DNA of 64,000 bases from Mycobacterium asiaticum DSM 44297. GTDB lineage: Bacteria; Actinomycetota; Actinomycetes; Mycobacteriales; Mycobacteriaceae. The position numbers and the translations under genes are program-made. The notes under the pieces are model-generated. The model searched no databases. It worked only from the letters and a program-made list of their open reading frames with translations, and was not told where the DNA came from. The stretch covers positions 979,127 to 1,043,126 of the forward strand of contig NZ_HG964936.1 in the NCBI RefSeq assembly GCF_000613245.1, in the 5' to 3' direction. This document shows, piece after piece, positions 44,461-55,663 of this stretch (position 1 is its first letter; each line of letters opens with the position of its first letter).

Positions 44461-47400
44461 ATGAGTTTCTTCGGATTGCCGCCCGAGATCAATTCCCTGC
44501 GCATGTTTGCCGGAGCCGGTTCGGGACCAATGCTGGCGGCCGCGGCGGCATGGGACGGTCTGGCCGAGGAGTTGACGTCCGCCGCTCAGTCGTTTGCCGC
44601 GGTGACGTCGGGGTTGGCGGGGCAGGCTTGGCAGGGCGCCGCCGCCGAGGCGATGGCAGCGGCGGCCGCACCCTATGCGGCATGGTTGAGCGCGGCAGCC
44701 GCCCGAGCCGCCACGGCATCGGGGTCGGCCAACGCGGTGGCAAGGTTGTTCGAGGCGGCGCGGACAGCGACGGTGCACCCGCTGGCGGTGGCCGCGAATC
44801 GAAATGCGTTCGTGCAGCTGGTGTTATCCAATCTGTTCGGTCAGAACGCGCCGGCGATCGCGGCGGCGGAAAGCATCTATGAAGAGTTCTGGGCGGCCGA
44901 TGTAGCGGCGTTGGTGGGGTACCACGGCGGGGCGTCCGCCGCGGTGGCGGCTCTGTCGTCGTGGGGGACCACATTGGCGGCTCTGCCGGGGTTGAGTCAG
45001 GTCGCGGTGCTTGCCGCTCCGGCCGCTGCCGTAGCGGCTTCGGTGCTCCCGGGCATCAACACGAGCCTGGGGAACAACGGCATCTGGAACCTGGGTGGGG
45101 GCAACCTCGGTGATTACAACCTGGGCAGCGGCAACTTCGGCAGCGTGAATCTCGGTGGCGGAAACACGGGTAACCTCAACTTCGGCAGCGGCAATTTCGG
45201 GTCCTACAACCTGGGTTTCGGGAATACAGGCTTCACCAACCTAGGCCTGGGTAACCTCGGTCGGTTGAACTTCGGCTTCGGCAACAATGGCAACGGCAAC
45301 TTCGGCTTCGGCAACTTTGGCGACGGCAACTTCGGTGGCGGCAACTTCGGCGATACCAACTACGGCTCGGACAACCGAGGCAGCTTCAACCTGGGCAGCG
45401 GCAACCTCGGCTTCAACAACATCGGCTTCGGCAACAACGGCACTTTGAACTTCGGGTTCGGGAACAACGGCAACAACAACATCGGCTTCGGTCTCACCGG
45501 TGACAATCAGGTGGGGATCGGGCTACTGAACTCGGGGGTGGGCAACCTCGGCTTCGGGAATTCGGGGAACAACAACATCGGCTTCTTCAACTCCGGTGAT
45601 GGCAACTTCGGCTTCTTCAATTCGGGCAACGGAAGCTTCGGCTTCAGCAACTCGGGCACCACCGGCACCGGCTTCTGGAATGCGGGTGACTTCGCGACGG
45701 GCGCCGGAAACTCGGGCTTTGCGAATTTTGGGCTGGGCAACGCGGGATCGGGGAATATGGGTTCCGGTAATTCCGGCTCTAGCAACATGGGCTCGGGAAA
45801 CAGCGGGGGCTTCAACACCGGCTGGGTGAATTCCGGCGACTTCAACACCGGCCTGTCGAACGCCGGCGAGACCAACACCGGGTACGGAAACGCTGGCAAC
45901 ACCAATACCGGTCTGCTCAACTCCGGCAATCTGAACACCGCAATCGGTAGCTCAATCACTCCACCAGGTGTCACATCTTCCGGCTTCGGCAACACCGGCA
46001 CCGGTAGCTCGGGCTTCAACAACTCCGCTGATTTCTCCTCTGGTTTCCAGAATGACGCCGGTATGGTCGGCCTCGGCGGAATTTCTGGTTTCAATAACTC
46101 GGAATCCTTCACGAGCGGCTTTGGCAATTCAGCTGCCTTTGCCACTGGCATCGGTAACACCGGCCAGAGTGTCGGTTGGTTCAACACCGGCGACAACAGC
46201 GTGGGCATTTCGAACTCAGGCAATTTCAGCACCGGAATCGGCAACTCCGGCAACCAAAGCGCCGGAGCCTTCAACGAAGGCGACAACCAAGCCGGGATAT
46301 TCGGCCGCGCCAGCGCGCCGGCCTTCCTGCTCGACCTTGGTCCGTTGGCGCCGGCGGTCGCGGCATTGGCAGCGCCGGGAGCGGTCTTCGCGCTGCCCGG
46401 CGTCAACACCGGCCTTGGCAACCTCGGCAACTGGAATTTGGGTGCTGGCAACATCGGCGACCTCAACCTGGGCATCGGCAACCTCGGCAACGTAAACCTC
46501 GGTGGCGGCAACATCGGCAACCTCAACCTGGGCAGCGGAAACTTCGGGTCCTACAACCTGGGCAGCGGCAATATCGGCCACACAAACTTCGGTAGCGGAA
46601 ACAACCTCGGCGCGCTCAACTTCGGCAGCGGCAACACCTTCGGCGACGGCAACTTCGGCTTCGGAAACCGCTCCGGCAGCAACAATCTGGGTAGCGGTAA
46701 CTTCGGTTTCGGGAACTTCGGAAACGGCAATATCGGCAACTTCAACCTCGGCAGCGGAAATTCAGGCGTGTCCAACGTCGGGTTCGGAAACAACGGCAGT
46801 TTCAACTTCGGCTTCGGCAACAACGGCAACAACAACATCGGCTTCGGACTCACCGGTGACAACCAGGTCGGAATCGGCGCGCTGAACAGCGGAATCGGAA
46901 ATCTGGGCTTCGGGAACTCGGGGAGCAACAACATCGGCTTCTTCAACTCCGGCGACGGCAACGTCGGATTCTTCAACTCCGGCAACGGCAACACCGGGTT
47001 CGGCAACGCCGGCGACGTCAACACCGGGTTCTGGAACGGCGGCGCTCACAACACCGGCCTCGGCAACGGCGGTAGCCAGAACGTCGGCATCGGCAACGGC
47101 GGTTTCTCGAACGTAGGGATCGGCAACGGCGGTGATTTCAACGCGGGCAGTGGAAATTCGGGCCTCAATAACACCGGGGATTTCAACGCGGGCGGCAACG
47201 GGGTGCTTGGCGGGGGCGCCAACACGGGTTCGTTCCACTCTGGCAGCCTGAACACCGGCTTCGGCAACGCCGGCAATCTCAACACCGGCCTGTTCAATGC
47301 CGGTGACGTGAACACCGCGGTGGGCAGCGCGGTCAACCAACCGGGAACAACGTCTGGGTTCGGAAACACCGGCACGGGCGTTTCCGGTTTCTTCAACACC

Positions 47401-47688
47401 GGTGACAATCAGTCCGGGTTCCAGAACGTCAACACCGGTGCTCTGCCCAACTCGGGTGTGATGAACAGCGGGGAGGCGCAAGTCGGTTTCTACAATGCGG
47501 GCACCGGATTCAATACGGGGTTCGCGAACAGAGGTACCGACAACGTCGGTATCAACCTGTCGGGTAGCAACAACTCCGGCGTCGGCAACTCCGGCACCAA
47601 CAGCTCCGGCTTCGCCAACTCCGGCGACAACAGCTCCGGCGTGGGCAACCAGGGGGACAACCAGGCCGGCTTCTTCGGTCAGCCCTGA
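44461..47688 (+). CDS. PPE53: PPE-MPTR family protein, PPE53-like
   Basis: A 1075-residue PPE protein secreted or surface-exposed by an ESX (type VII) system, usually paired with a PE protein not seen here. Pro-Pro-Glu lies at residues 7-9 and the ~180-residue PPE domain ('[17 protein letters not shown]', '[18 protein letters not shown]') is complete. From ~195 two MPTR blocks of NxGxGNxG-type pentapeptides follow, split by '[31 protein letters not shown]' (~620-650). The blocks are duplicates offset by 452 codons. ATG 44461 follows CGGAAGGGG. By position it is PPE53, but far longer than the ~590-residue M. tuberculosis version. Confidence 0.9.
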   Translation: MSFFGLPPEINSLRMFAGAGSGPMLAAAAAWDGLAEELTSAAQSFAAVTSGLAGQAWQGAAAEAMAAAAAPYAAWLSAAAARAATASGSANAVARLFEAARTATVHPLAVAANRNAFVQLVLSNLFGQNAPAIAAAESIYEEFWAADVAALVGYHGGASAAVAALSSWGTTLAALPGLSQVAVLAAPAAAVAASVLPGINTSLGNNGIWNLGGGNLGDYNLGSGNFGSVNLGGGNTGNLNFGSGNFGSYNLGFGNTGFTNLGLGNLGRLNFGFGNNGNGNFGFGNFGDGNFGGGNFGDTNYGSDNRGSFNLGSGNLGFNNIGFGNNGTLNFGFGNNGNNNIGFGLTGDNQVGIGLLNSGVGNLGFGNSGNNNIGFFNSGDGNFGFFNSGNGSFGFSNSGTTGTGFWNAGDFATGAGNSGFANFGLGNAGSGNMGSGNSGSSNMGSGNSGGFNTGWVNSGDFNTGLSNAGETNTGYGNAGNTNTGLLNSGNLNTAIGSSITPPGVTSSGFGNTGTGSSGFNNSADFSSGFQNDAGMVGLGGISGFNNSESFTSGFGNSAAFATGIGNTGQSVGWFNTGDNSVGISNSGNFSTGIGNSGNQSAGAFNEGDNQAGIFGRASAPAFLLDLGPLAPAVAALAAPGAVFALPGVNTGLGNLGNWNLGAGNIGDLNLGIGNLGNVNLGGGNIGNLNLGSGNFGSYNLGSGNIGHTNFGSGNNLGALNFGSGNTFGDGNFGFGNRSGSNNLGSGNFGFGNFGNGNIGNFNLGSGNSGVSNVGFGNNGSFNFGFGNNGNNNIGFGLTGDNQVGIGALNSGIGNLGFGNSGSNNIGFFNSGDGNVGFFNSGNGNTGFGNAGDVNTGFWNGGAHNTGLGNGGSQNVGIGNGGFSNVGIGNGGDFNAGSGNSGLNNTGDFNAGGNGVLGGGANTGSFHSGSLNTGFGNAGNLNTGLFNAGDVNTAVGSAVNQPGTTSGFGNTGTGVSGFFNTGDNQSGFQNVNTGALPNSGVMNSGEAQVGFYNAGTGFNTGFANRGTDNVGINLSGSNNSGVGNSGTNSSGFANSGDNSSGVGNQGDNQAGFFGQP

Positions 47689-47723
47689 GGGTTCCAGCCC
47701 TGACGGTTCCAGCCCTGACGGTC
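47681..47723. repeat. 15-bp tandem repeat over the PPE53 stop
   Basis: AGCCCTGASGGTTCC units at 47681-47695, 47696-47710 and a partial at 47711-47723. Each carries a TGA in the PPE frame, so PPE53 ends in three in-frame stops. The repeat fills the 33-bp gap between convergent PPE53 and nuoN. Confidence 0.85.
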
Positions 47724-49287
47724 AGTGCTGCAGTAACTGTGCCGCGTGGTCAGCCAGGTCCAGCACCGGCTGCGGCACGATACCCAACACCACGGTCACC
47801 AAGGCGCACACCGCGATTGCCGCCTTGCTCAGCACGCCGGGGGCCACCACCTGGGGGGTGGCGTCGGTGCCCTCGGTGAAGAACATCAGCACGATGACCC
47901 GCACGTAGAAGTAAGCCGCGACCGCGCTGGAAATCACACCGATGATCACCAGCGGCACCGCACCGCCTTCGGCGGCGGCCTTGAACACCGAAAATTTGGC
48001 GATGAAACCACTCGTCAGCGGGATACCCGCAAACGCCAGCAGGAACATCGAAAGCATCACGCCCACAATCGGACTGCGCTGGCCCAGGCCGGCCCAGTTG
48101 GCCAGCGACGCGTCTTCGACCCCGTCTGCATTGCGGATAAGACCGACAATCGCGAACGCGCCGACCGTGCTGAAACTGTAAGCCACCAAGTAGAACAACG
48201 TCGCCGACAGGCCCGCCGAGTTGTCGGCGATCACGCCGGTGAGGATGAAGCCCACGTGCGCCACCGACGAATAGGCCAGCATCCGTTTCACATCGGTCTG
48301 GTTCACCGCGGTGATGGTTCCTACCGTCATGGTCAGGATCGAGATGCCCCACAGCACCGGGCGCCAGTCGCCGTGCAACGGCGGCAACGCCACGTAGACG
48401 ACGCGCACCAGCGCCCCGAATGCCGCCACCTTGGTGGCCGCAGCCATGAACCCGGTGATCGGGGTGGGCGCCCCCTGGTACACGTCGGGAATCCACGAAT
48501 GGAACGGGACAGCACCGACCTTGAACAGCAGGCCGACCGCCAGCAGTGCGACTCCAACCAGCGCCATGGACCGGTCACTCTGCGCGGCCAGCGCCTCCCG
48601 GATGGAGTGCAGAGTCAGCGTGCCGGTCGCGCCGTAGAGCAGCGCGACACCGTAGAGGAAGAACGCGGACGAGAACGCGCCCAGCAGGAAGTACTTCAGC
48701 GCTGCCTCCTGCGACAGCAACCGGCGGTGTCGGGCCAAGCCACACATCAGGTACAGCGGCAGGGAGAGGACTTCCAGCGCCACGAACATCGTCAACAAGT
48801 CATTGGAGGCGGGGAACACCAGCATGCCGCCGACCGAAAGTGTCAGCAGCGGAAAGAGTTCCGTCTGGGCGGCACCCACGCGCTCGGCGTCGCGCTCAAT
48901 GTCACTGCCCGGTGTCGAAGAGGCTTGCGGCGTAAAGGAATCCAGCCCCGCGAACACCTTCGTTTTGCTGACCACGTGTCGACGCTCGGCGATGAAGATC
49001 GTTCCGAGTACGGCGACCAGCAACACGGTGCCCTGTAGGAACAGCGCAGGCCGGTCCACGGCGATCGCTCCGAGCACGGTGGCTTGACCGGCGGCGGGAA
49101 CGGACTTGGCCACCACGATCACCGCGGCGAATGCCGCCACAAAGCCGGCGAGGGTGAGGCCGACCTGCACGCCGTAGCGCAGTCGGCGGGGCAGAAACGC
49201 TTCGGCCAGCACACCGATCACTGCTACGCCGAACACAATGAACATCGGGGAGAGCAGGAAGTACTCGACGTTGGGTTTGTCAATCAT
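47722..49287 (-). CDS. nuoN: NADH-quinone oxidoreductase subunit N
   Basis: The last nuo gene: a 521-residue membrane subunit of complex I and one of three antiporter-like proton-pumping subunits. About 14 helices; the conserved Lys/Glu helices include 'GMLVFPASNDLLTMFVALEVLSLPLYLM' and 'FKVGAVPFHSWIPDVYQGAPTPITGFMAAATKVAAF'. Its ATG overlaps the nuoM stop by four bases. Confidence 0.95.
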   Translation of the reverse strand: MIDKPNVEYFLLSPMFIVFGVAVIGVLAEAFLPRRLRYGVQVGLTLAGFVAAFAAVIVVAKSVPAAGQATVLGAIAVDRPALFLQGTVLLVAVLGTIFIAERRHVVSKTKVFAGLDSFTPQASSTPGSDIERDAERVGAAQTELFPLLTLSVGGMLVFPASNDLLTMFVALEVLSLPLYLMCGLARHRRLLSQEAALKYFLLGAFSSAFFLYGVALLYGATGTLTLHSIREALAAQSDRSMALVGVALLAVGLLFKVGAVPFHSWIPDVYQGAPTPITGFMAAATKVAAFGALVRVVYVALPPLHGDWRPVLWGISILTMTVGTITAVNQTDVKRMLAYSSVAHVGFILTGVIADNSAGLSATLFYLVAYSFSTVGAFAIVGLIRNADGVEDASLANWAGLGQRSPIVGVMLSMFLLAFAGIPLTSGFIAKFSVFKAAAEGGAVPLVIIGVISSAVAAYFYVRVIVLMFFTEGTDATPQVVAPGVLSKAAIAVCALVTVVLGIVPQPVLDLADHAAQLLQH

Positions 49288-50888
49288 CGGTGCGGTCCTT
49301 CGGCCGTTGTCGGGCGCACGCCTATGGGCACTGTCGGCGCGGGATCCTGCTGGCGGATGGTGCTCATGGTGTGTTCGACCGACGGATTGATCCGGTCGAG
49401 CACCGGCTTCGGATAAACACCGAGCACCAGCAGCAGTGCGATCAGCGGGGCAACAACGATCATTTCCCGCGGCACCAGGTCGCGGATCTTCTCGTTGTCC
49501 TTGGCCACCGGGCCGGTCATCACCCGCTGGTAGAGCCAGAGCATGTAAATGGCGGCGAGCACCAGGGCCGTAACCCCACAGGCTGCCGCCAGCCAGTAGC
49601 GGTTGAAAGTACCCAGCAGCACCAGGAATTCGCTGACGAAGGGCGCGAGGCCGGGTAGCGACAGGGTGGCCATACAGGACACCAGGAAGGTGCCGGCCAG
49701 GATTGGGGCGACCTTCTGCACGCCGCCGTAGTCAGCGATCAACCGGCTGCCGCGACGTGAGACCAGGAAGCCCGCGATCAGGAACACCGCGGCCGTAGAG
49801 ATGCCGTGGTTGAGCATGTACAGCGTTGAACCGCTCTGGCCCTGCGTGGTCATCACGAAGATGCCGGCGATGATGAACCCGAAGTGCGAAATCGAGGTGT
49901 AGGCGATCAGGCGCATCATGTCGGTCTGACCAATCGCGACGATCGCACCGTAGATCACCCCGATAATGGCCAGCGTGACGATCACCGGCCGGAAATACGT
50001 TGAGGCGTCGGGGAACAGCTGCAGGCAGTAGCGCAGCATGCCGAACGTGCCGACTTTGTCCATCACAGCGGTGATCAGTACCGCCGTGGCTGGGGTGGCC
50101 TCCACGCAGGCGTCGGGCAGCCACCGGTGGAACGGCCACAGCGGCGCCTTGACCGCGAAGGCGAACATGAAGCCCAGGAACAGCGCCTTGAGTACCGCGG
50201 GGTCCACGTCGCGGTAGCGTCCCGCGCGCACCTCTTCCACGATTCGGACGAAATCGAAGGTGCCCCCGCCGTGCTGGGTGGTCACCACATACAGGCCGAT
50301 CACCGCGGCCAGCATGATCAGACCGCCGAACAGGTTGTACAGCAGGAACTTCACCGCCGCCCGCGACCGCTCGCTGCCTTGACCGAACCCACCGATCAGG
50401 AAGTACATCGGGATCAACATCGCCTCGAAGAAGACATAGAACAGCAGCACGTCCAGGGCGACCACCGAGATCAGCACCATCGACTCGATCGCCAGCGTCA
50501 GCGCCACATAGGCGTGCACTCCGCGCGGGCGGCCCACACGTCCTGACGAGCCATCGGCATCCCCGCCGTCGTTCCAGCCGGCCACCAGCAGCAGCGGTAT
50601 CAGCACCGTGGTCAGCAGCACCAGGATCAGGCCGATGCCGTCCACACCGAGGGTGTATCCGGCGCCGAAAGACGGGATCCAGGAATGCTTCTCGGTGAAC
50701 TGGTAAGTGTCCCCGCCCGGCTTGAACCCGGCGGCGACTACCAGGGACACCGCCAGGGTCAGGATGCTCACCATCACCCCGGTCCATTTGACTGCCTGGC
50801 GCAGTCCCGGCGGCAGCAGAATGATCAAGACCGATCCCGCCAGCGGCACCAGCCACAGGACGGTCAGCCACGGGATGCCGGTCACCAC
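49284..50888 (-). CDS. nuoM: NADH-quinone oxidoreductase subunit M
   Basis: A 534-residue antiporter-like proton-pumping subunit of complex I. '[17 protein letters not shown]' contains the conserved Glu and '[37 protein letters not shown]' the conserved Lys/His helices. Starts with tandem GTG codons (50888 or 50885) inside the end of nuoL; 7-base overlap. Confidence 0.95.
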   Translation of the reverse strand: MVTGIPWLTVLWLVPLAGSVLIILLPPGLRQAVKWTGVMVSILTLAVSLVVAAGFKPGGDTYQFTEKHSWIPSFGAGYTLGVDGIGLILVLLTTVLIPLLLVAGWNDGGDADGSSGRVGRPRGVHAYVALTLAIESMVLISVVALDVLLFYVFFEAMLIPMYFLIGGFGQGSERSRAAVKFLLYNLFGGLIMLAAVIGLYVVTTQHGGGTFDFVRIVEEVRAGRYRDVDPAVLKALFLGFMFAFAVKAPLWPFHRWLPDACVEATPATAVLITAVMDKVGTFGMLRYCLQLFPDASTYFRPVIVTLAIIGVIYGAIVAIGQTDMMRLIAYTSISHFGFIIAGIFVMTTQGQSGSTLYMLNHGISTAAVFLIAGFLVSRRGSRLIADYGGVQKVAPILAGTFLVSCMATLSLPGLAPFVSEFLVLLGTFNRYWLAAACGVTALVLAAIYMLWLYQRVMTGPVAKDNEKIRDLVPREMIVVAPLIALLLVLGVYPKPVLDRINPSVEHTMSTIRQQDPAPTVPIGVRPTTAEGPHR

Positions 50889-52771
50889 AGGTTCACCGCC
50901 AACAGCGCACCGGCCACCACAGCGGCACCCACCAGCATGGACAACGCGTAATTGCGAGCGAAGCCGGTTTGCATGCCTCGCAACCGATTCGAGGTCCGGC
51001 TCACCAGAGCCGCGAGCGCGTTGACGGAGCCGTCCACGCCGGCGTTGTCGACACCGACCAGCGTGTACGTCAGCTGCGCACCGGGGCGCATGAAAACCTC
51101 CTCGTTGAAGGCGTCGCCGTAACCGTCGGCGCGTGCGGCCGCCGTGAGCACCGATACCTGAGACGGTGCCACCCGCGGGATTTCGGCCTTGCCGCCATAC
51201 ATCCGGTAGGCCACCGCGATACCGACGACCACCACACCAAGCGCGAGTGACGTACTGACCCAGGCCGGCACGGCATGGGCCGCTTCCTCATGCGCGCCGA
51301 CCACCGGTTCCAGCCAGTGCTGCAGCGTGCCGCCGATCGCGAACAGACCTCCGGAGAACACCGACCCGACTGCGAGCAGGATCATCGGCCACGCCATCAG
51401 GGCGGGGGCCTCGTGCGGATGCTGTCCTGGGGCCCAACGCTTCTTACCGAAGAACGTCATCAGCATCACCCGCGTCATGTAGAACGCGGTGATGCCCGCG
51501 CCCAACAGTGCCGCCCCGCCGAGGATGTAACCGCGGATGCCGCCGGACCCCAGCGCCGCCTCGATGATCGCGTCCTTGGAGAAGAAGCCGGCGAACGGCG
51601 GGACGCCGATGATCGCCAGGTATCCCAAGCCGAACGTTACGAACGTGATGGGCAGCGCCGCGCGCAGGCCACCGTAACGACGCATGTCCTGTTCCTCGTG
51701 CATGGCGTGGATGATCGACCCGGACCCGAGGAACAGGCCGGCCTTGAAGAAGCCGTGGGTGAGCAGGTGCATGATCGCGAAGGCGTAGCCGGCCGGGCCC
51801 AGGCCCGCGGCCAGCACCATGTAGCCGATCTGGCTCATGGTGGATGCGGCCAGTGCGCGCTTGATGTCGTCCTTGGCGCAGCCGATGAAAGCCCCGAGCA
51901 TCAACGTGACGGCGCCGACGATCACCACGCCCAGTTGCGCGTCCGGGGCCAGGTTGTACAGCGGGTTGGACCGCACGATCAGGTAGACACCCGCGGTCAC
52001 CATGGTCGCCGCGTGGATCAGCGCCGACACCGGGGTGGGGCCTTCCATCGCGTCACCCAACCAGGCCTGCAGCGGCACCTGGGCCGACTTGGCGCAAGCG
52101 CCCAGCAGCAACAGCAACCCCGTCACGTTCAGCACGGACTGACTGGCGGCCGGCGCACCGGCGAACACCCCGCTGTAGGACACCGTGCCGAACGTGCTGA
52201 ACATCAGGAACATCGCCAACGCCAATCCGGCGTCCCCGACCCGGTTCATCACGAAAGCCTTCTTGGCCGCGGTGGCGGCCGAGGGCTTGTGGTACCAGAA
52301 CCCGATCAGCAGGTAGGACGCCAGGCCGACGCCCTCCCAGCCGACGTAGAGCAGCACATAGTTGTCCGCAACCACCAGCAGCAGCATCGAGGCCAGGAAC
52401 AGGTTGAGGTAGCCGAAAAACCTACGGCGGTCTTCGTCCTCGGCCATGTAGGCGATCGAATAGATGTGGATCAACGACCCGACGCCGGAGATCAGCAGCA
52501 CGAAACACATGGACAGCTGGTCGATTTGCAGGCCGAAGTCGACCTGCAAGCCGCCGACCGGTATCCAGCTGAACACCGTCTGGCTGATGGTGCGGTCCTC
52601 GGCAGGCCGGCTCAACAGATCGGTCAGCAGCGTCACGCCCACGCCGAAGGCCGACAGGGCGGCCAGGGTACCCAGCCAATGACCCCACGCCTCGGTGCGT
52701 CGACCGCCGAACAGCAGGATTGCGGCCCCCGCCAGTGGCAGTGCCACGAGCAGCCAGGTGTAATGAATCAT
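50882..52771 (-). CDS. nuoL: NADH-quinone oxidoreductase subunit L
   Basis: A 629-residue antiporter-like subunit at the distal end of the membrane arm, with about 16 helices and the long lateral helix near the C-terminus. Signature '[21 protein letters not shown]' (conserved Glu) and '[37 protein letters not shown]' (Lys and His). ATG 52771 lies 10 bases after nuoK. Confidence 0.95.
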   Translation of the reverse strand: MIHYTWLLVALPLAGAAILLFGGRRTEAWGHWLGTLAALSAFGVGVTLLTDLLSRPAEDRTISQTVFSWIPVGGLQVDFGLQIDQLSMCFVLLISGVGSLIHIYSIAYMAEDEDRRRFFGYLNLFLASMLLLVVADNYVLLYVGWEGVGLASYLLIGFWYHKPSAATAAKKAFVMNRVGDAGLALAMFLMFSTFGTVSYSGVFAGAPAASQSVLNVTGLLLLLGACAKSAQVPLQAWLGDAMEGPTPVSALIHAATMVTAGVYLIVRSNPLYNLAPDAQLGVVIVGAVTLMLGAFIGCAKDDIKRALAASTMSQIGYMVLAAGLGPAGYAFAIMHLLTHGFFKAGLFLGSGSIIHAMHEEQDMRRYGGLRAALPITFVTFGLGYLAIIGVPPFAGFFSKDAIIEAALGSGGIRGYILGGAALLGAGITAFYMTRVMLMTFFGKKRWAPGQHPHEAPALMAWPMILLAVGSVFSGGLFAIGGTLQHWLEPVVGAHEEAAHAVPAWVSTSLALGVVVVGIAVAYRMYGGKAEIPRVAPSQVSVLTAAARADGYGDAFNEEVFMRPGAQLTYTLVGVDNAGVDGSVNALAALVSRTSNRLRGMQTGFARNYALSMLVGAAVVAGALLAVNLW

Positions 52772-52781
52772 CTTGGCGTTC

Positions 52782-53081
52782 TCAGCCTTTGAGTAGATTC
52801 GCGTCGTCGACCGACGCCGATTTGCGGGTACGGAAAATCGTCATGATGATCGCCAGGCCGATCACTACCTCGCAGGCGGCGACCACCATCGTGAAGAACG
52901 CGATCATTTGCCCGTCCAGCTTGCCGTGTAGGCGGGCGAACGTGACGAACGCCAGGTTCACCGCGTTGAGCATCAGCTCCACACACATGAACATGACAAT
53001 CGCGTTGCGCCGCAGCAGCACGCCGGCCGCTCCGATGGTGAACAGTAATGCCGAAAGATAAAGGTAGTTGGCCGGATTCAT
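52782..53081 (-). CDS. nuoK: NADH-quinone oxidoreductase subunit K
   Basis: A 99-residue, three-helix subunit of the proton channel module. The two conserved membrane Glu residues lie in '[12 protein letters not shown]' and '[11 protein letters not shown]'. ATG 53081 (MNPANYLYL) gives the standard length; the longer frame to 53387 lies inside nuoJ. Start overlaps the nuoJ stop (ATGA). Confidence 0.95.
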   Translation of the reverse strand: MNPANYLYLSALLFTIGAAGVLLRRNAIVMFMCVELMLNAVNLAFVTFARLHGKLDGQMIAFFTMVVAACEVVIGLAIIMTIFRTRKSASVDDANLLKG

Positions 53082-53866
53082 GACGCACCTCCCTTGACCG
53101 ATTCGGGCGACGGTGTCTCGAGGCCGTCGGCGCCGCGGGTGCGCAGGATGCGCGAAACCGACAGTTCGGAGTACGAACCGTCGGGCAGCAGAGCGGCGAC
53201 GTCGACGGCGTTGTGGCGCGCATAGACACCCGGGCTGGGCAGCGGGGTGGGGTGCCCGCCGGGACGGAAGCGTTCCTGGGAAAGTTCGCGCTGGGTCTTG
53301 CGCCGCTCGAACCGCTCCCGGTGCGCCAGGATCATCGCGCCGACCGCGGCGGTGATCAGCAACGCGCTGGTCAGCTCGAAGGCCCACAAGTAGCGCGTGA
53401 AGATCAGCGCGGCAAGGCCTTCCACGTTGCCGCCGGCGTTGGCGCCGTCCAGCCCGTGGAAGCCCGCTGTCGCGACGTTACCGATCCCGCCGATCAGCAG
53501 AATGCCGAAGCCGACGCCGGTCACCACTCCGGCGACCCGTTGTCCGCGCAGCGTCTCCTTCAGCGATTCCGCCGAGTCCACGCCGATCAGCATCAGCACG
53601 AACAGGAACAGCATCATCACCGCGCCGGTATAGACCACGACTTGAACGACACCGAGGAAAAGTGCGTCCTGGGCGATGTAGAAGACCGCCAGGATCAGCA
53701 TCGTCATGGCCAGGTACATCGCCGAGTAGACGGCGTTGACGGCCAGCACCACGCCCAACGCTCCGACCAACGCCAACGCGCCGAGCACCCAGAACATCAC
53801 CGCTTCACCGGTGGAGGTACGGGTGATGAGCTCCGGAGCCAGATTGGAGGCGAGTATCACGCTCAC
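53078..53866 (-). CDS. nuoJ: NADH-quinone oxidoreductase subunit J
   Basis: A 262-residue membrane subunit with five helices in the first ~180 residues and a hydrophilic actinobacterial C-terminal tail. '[29 protein letters not shown]' is the conserved helix 3. GTG 53866 overlaps the nuoI stop by 4 bases. Confidence 0.94.
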   Translation of the reverse strand: MSVILASNLAPELITRTSTGEAVMFWVLGALALVGALGVVLAVNAVYSAMYLAMTMLILAVFYIAQDALFLGVVQVVVYTGAVMMLFLFVLMLIGVDSAESLKETLRGQRVAGVVTGVGFGILLIGGIGNVATAGFHGLDGANAGGNVEGLAALIFTRYLWAFELTSALLITAAVGAMILAHRERFERRKTQRELSQERFRPGGHPTPLPSPGVYARHNAVDVAALLPDGSYSELSVSRILRTRGADGLETPSPESVKGGAS

Positions 53867-54408
53867 CGGGGGTCCCCGGCTTCCTGACTTTGCCGCACCC
53901 CGTCAGCGGTGACGTTGCCCAGGTAGTAATCCTTGTCGGTGGCACCTTCGGCCCTGGGGTGCGGCGGTTCCGTCATCCCCGGCTCCAGCGGCGCCAGCAA
54001 CCGATCCTTCTCGTAGATCAGGTCGGCGCGGTTGTCGTCGGCCAGTTCGTAGTCGTTGGTCATCGTCAGGGCGCGGGTGGGGCAGGCTTCGATGCACAGG
54101 CCGCAACCGATGCAGCGCAGGTAGTTGATCTGGTAAACCCGGCCGTAGCGTTCACCCGGCGAGTACCGCGCTTCCTCGGTGTTGTCGGCGCCCTCGACGT
54201 AGATCGCGTCGGCGGGGCAGGACCAGGCGCACAGCTCGCAGCCGATGCACTTTTCCAGCCCGTCGGGATAGCGGTTCAGCTGATGGCGGCCGTGGTAGCG
54301 GGGCGCCACCGGGCCGGGCTTCTCCGGATACTCCTCGGTGATGGTCTTCTTGAACATCGAACCGAACGTGACGCCGAATCCGGCGATGGGGTCCAGGAAT
54401 TTAGCCAC
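53863..54408 (-). CDS. nuoI: NADH-quinone oxidoreductase subunit I
   Basis: A 181-residue peripheral subunit carrying two 4Fe-4S clusters (N6a/N6b) that pass electrons to NuoB. Both ferredoxin motifs are intact: '[12 protein letters not shown]' and '[12 protein letters not shown]'. GTG 54408 was chosen: GGAG in AAGGAGAAGG precedes it and it overlaps the nuoH stop by 8 bases. M. tuberculosis NuoI has an N-terminal extension of ~20 residues that is absent here. Confidence 0.93.
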   Translation of the reverse strand: MAKFLDPIAGFGVTFGSMFKKTITEEYPEKPGPVAPRYHGRHQLNRYPDGLEKCIGCELCAWSCPADAIYVEGADNTEEARYSPGERYGRVYQINYLRCIGCGLCIEACPTRALTMTNDYELADDNRADLIYEKDRLLAPLEPGMTEPPHPRAEGATDKDYYLGNVTADGVRQSQEAGDPR

Positions 54409-55663
54409 GTGCCTTCTCCTTGCTCGCACCAACGGGCCGTTCGAGGGTCTTCATCGGCAGCGGTGGTGTCGGGAATGCCGGTTGCGGATCGCTTGCGCCG
54501 ACGGGCTTTTCGACACGCTGTTTCTGGCGTTTGGGCACACTGAACGGTTTGCGCAGCGTCGCGATCAGCACGACCGCCACCACCAGGCTGCAAATCACCA
54601 GCACCGTGGTCCAGTGGGGGTAGCCCTGGTTGCGCAGCCAGCGCACGGTGCCCGCGATCATGATCCACGCCAACGAAACCGGGATCAGCAGCTTCCAGCC
54701 CAGCGCCATGAACTGGTCGTAGCGGAAACGGGGGAGCGTGGCCCGCAGCCAGAAGTAGATGAACAGGAACATCCACACCTTGCCGGTGAACCACAGCACG
54801 GGCCACCAACCGCTGTTGGCGCCGTCCCACAGGTTCAGCGGCCACGGGGCGTGCCAACCGCCCAGGAACATCGTGGCCGCCAGCGCCGAAACCGTGGTCA
54901 TGTTCACGTATTCGGCGAGCATGAAGATGGCGAACTTCAGCGACGAGTACTCGGTGTGGAAGCCGGCCACCAACTCGCCCTCAGCTTCGGGCAGGTCGAA
55001 CGGCGCCCGGTTGGTCTCACCGACCATGGAGATCAGGTACGTCAAGAAGGACGGCAGCAGCAGGAAGATGTACCAGACGCGGTCCTGCGCGGCCACGATC
55101 TGCGACGTCGACATGGTGCCGGCGTAGAGGAACACCGCCGCGAACGACAGCCCCATTGCCACCTCATAGGAGATGACCTGGGCGGTCGAGCGCACGCCGC
55201 CGAGCAGCGGGTAGGTGGATCCCGACGCCCAACCGCCCAGCACGATGCCGTACACGCCGATCGCCGACAGACCCAGGATGAACAGCACCGCGACCGGGAG
55301 GTCGGTGAGCTGCAACGGAGTCCAGTGGCCGAACACCGAAACCTCGGGGCCGAACGGGATGAACGCGAAGGCGGTGAAGGCGGGAATTGCCGAGATGGCC
55401 GGTGCCGCGAAGTAGACGAACCAGTCGATGCCCTTGGGTGTGATGCTCTCTTTCAGTGCCAGCTTGACGCCGTCGGCCAGACTCTGCAGCAGTCCCTTCG
55501 GCCCGGCCCGGTTGGGCCCGGGACGTAGTTGCATGCGGCCCAGCAACTTTCGTTCGATCAGGATCGCCACCAGCACCGTCAGCACCAGGTAAACGAAGAT
55601 GGCCAGGGCCTTGCCCAACACCAGCCACCAAGCGTCGTGCCCGAAAGCGGTCAAGCCGTTCAT
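54401..55663 (-). CDS. nuoH: NADH-quinone oxidoreductase subunit H
   Basis: A 420-residue membrane subunit with eight or nine helices that forms part of the quinone pocket. Family blocks: '[29 protein letters not shown]', '[29 protein letters not shown]' and '[25 protein letters not shown]'. A basic ~60-residue C-terminal tail is typical of mycobacteria. ATG 55663 overlaps the nuoG stop (ATGA). Confidence 0.95.
   Translation of the reverse strand: MNGLTAFGHDAWWLVLGKALAIFVYLVLTVLVAILIERKLLGRMQLRPGPNRAGPKGLLQSLADGVKLALKESITPKGIDWFVYFAAPAISAIPAFTAFAFIPFGPEVSVFGHWTPLQLTDLPVAVLFILGLSAIGVYGIVLGGWASGSTYPLLGGVRSTAQVISYEVAMGLSFAAVFLYAGTMSTSQIVAAQDRVWYIFLLLPSFLTYLISMVGETNRAPFDLPEAEGELVAGFHTEYSSLKFAIFMLAEYVNMTTVSALAATMFLGGWHAPWPLNLWDGANSGWWPVLWFTGKVWMFLFIYFWLRATLPRFRYDQFMALGWKLLIPVSLAWIMIAGTVRWLRNQGYPHWTTVLVICSLVVAVVLIATLRKPFSVPKRQKQRVEKPVGASDPQPAFPTPPLPMKTLERPVGASKEKARG

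Noticed and set aside
45507..46526. 339-codon open frame on the minus strand rich in Pro-Glu-Leu
   Set aside because: It is antisense to the PPE53 repeats; the pentapeptide codons free of stops on the other strand create it. It has no start context or family features.
45050..47660. Possible CRISPR-like or satellite array
   Set aside because: The periodicity is 15-bp MPTR codons within a long open PPE frame, with no conserved repeat plus unique spacer layout.
51275..52792. 505-codon plus-strand open frame opposite nuoL
   Set aside because: It is a shadow of the GC-rich nuoL codons, His/Arg/Gln-rich and lacking any domain.
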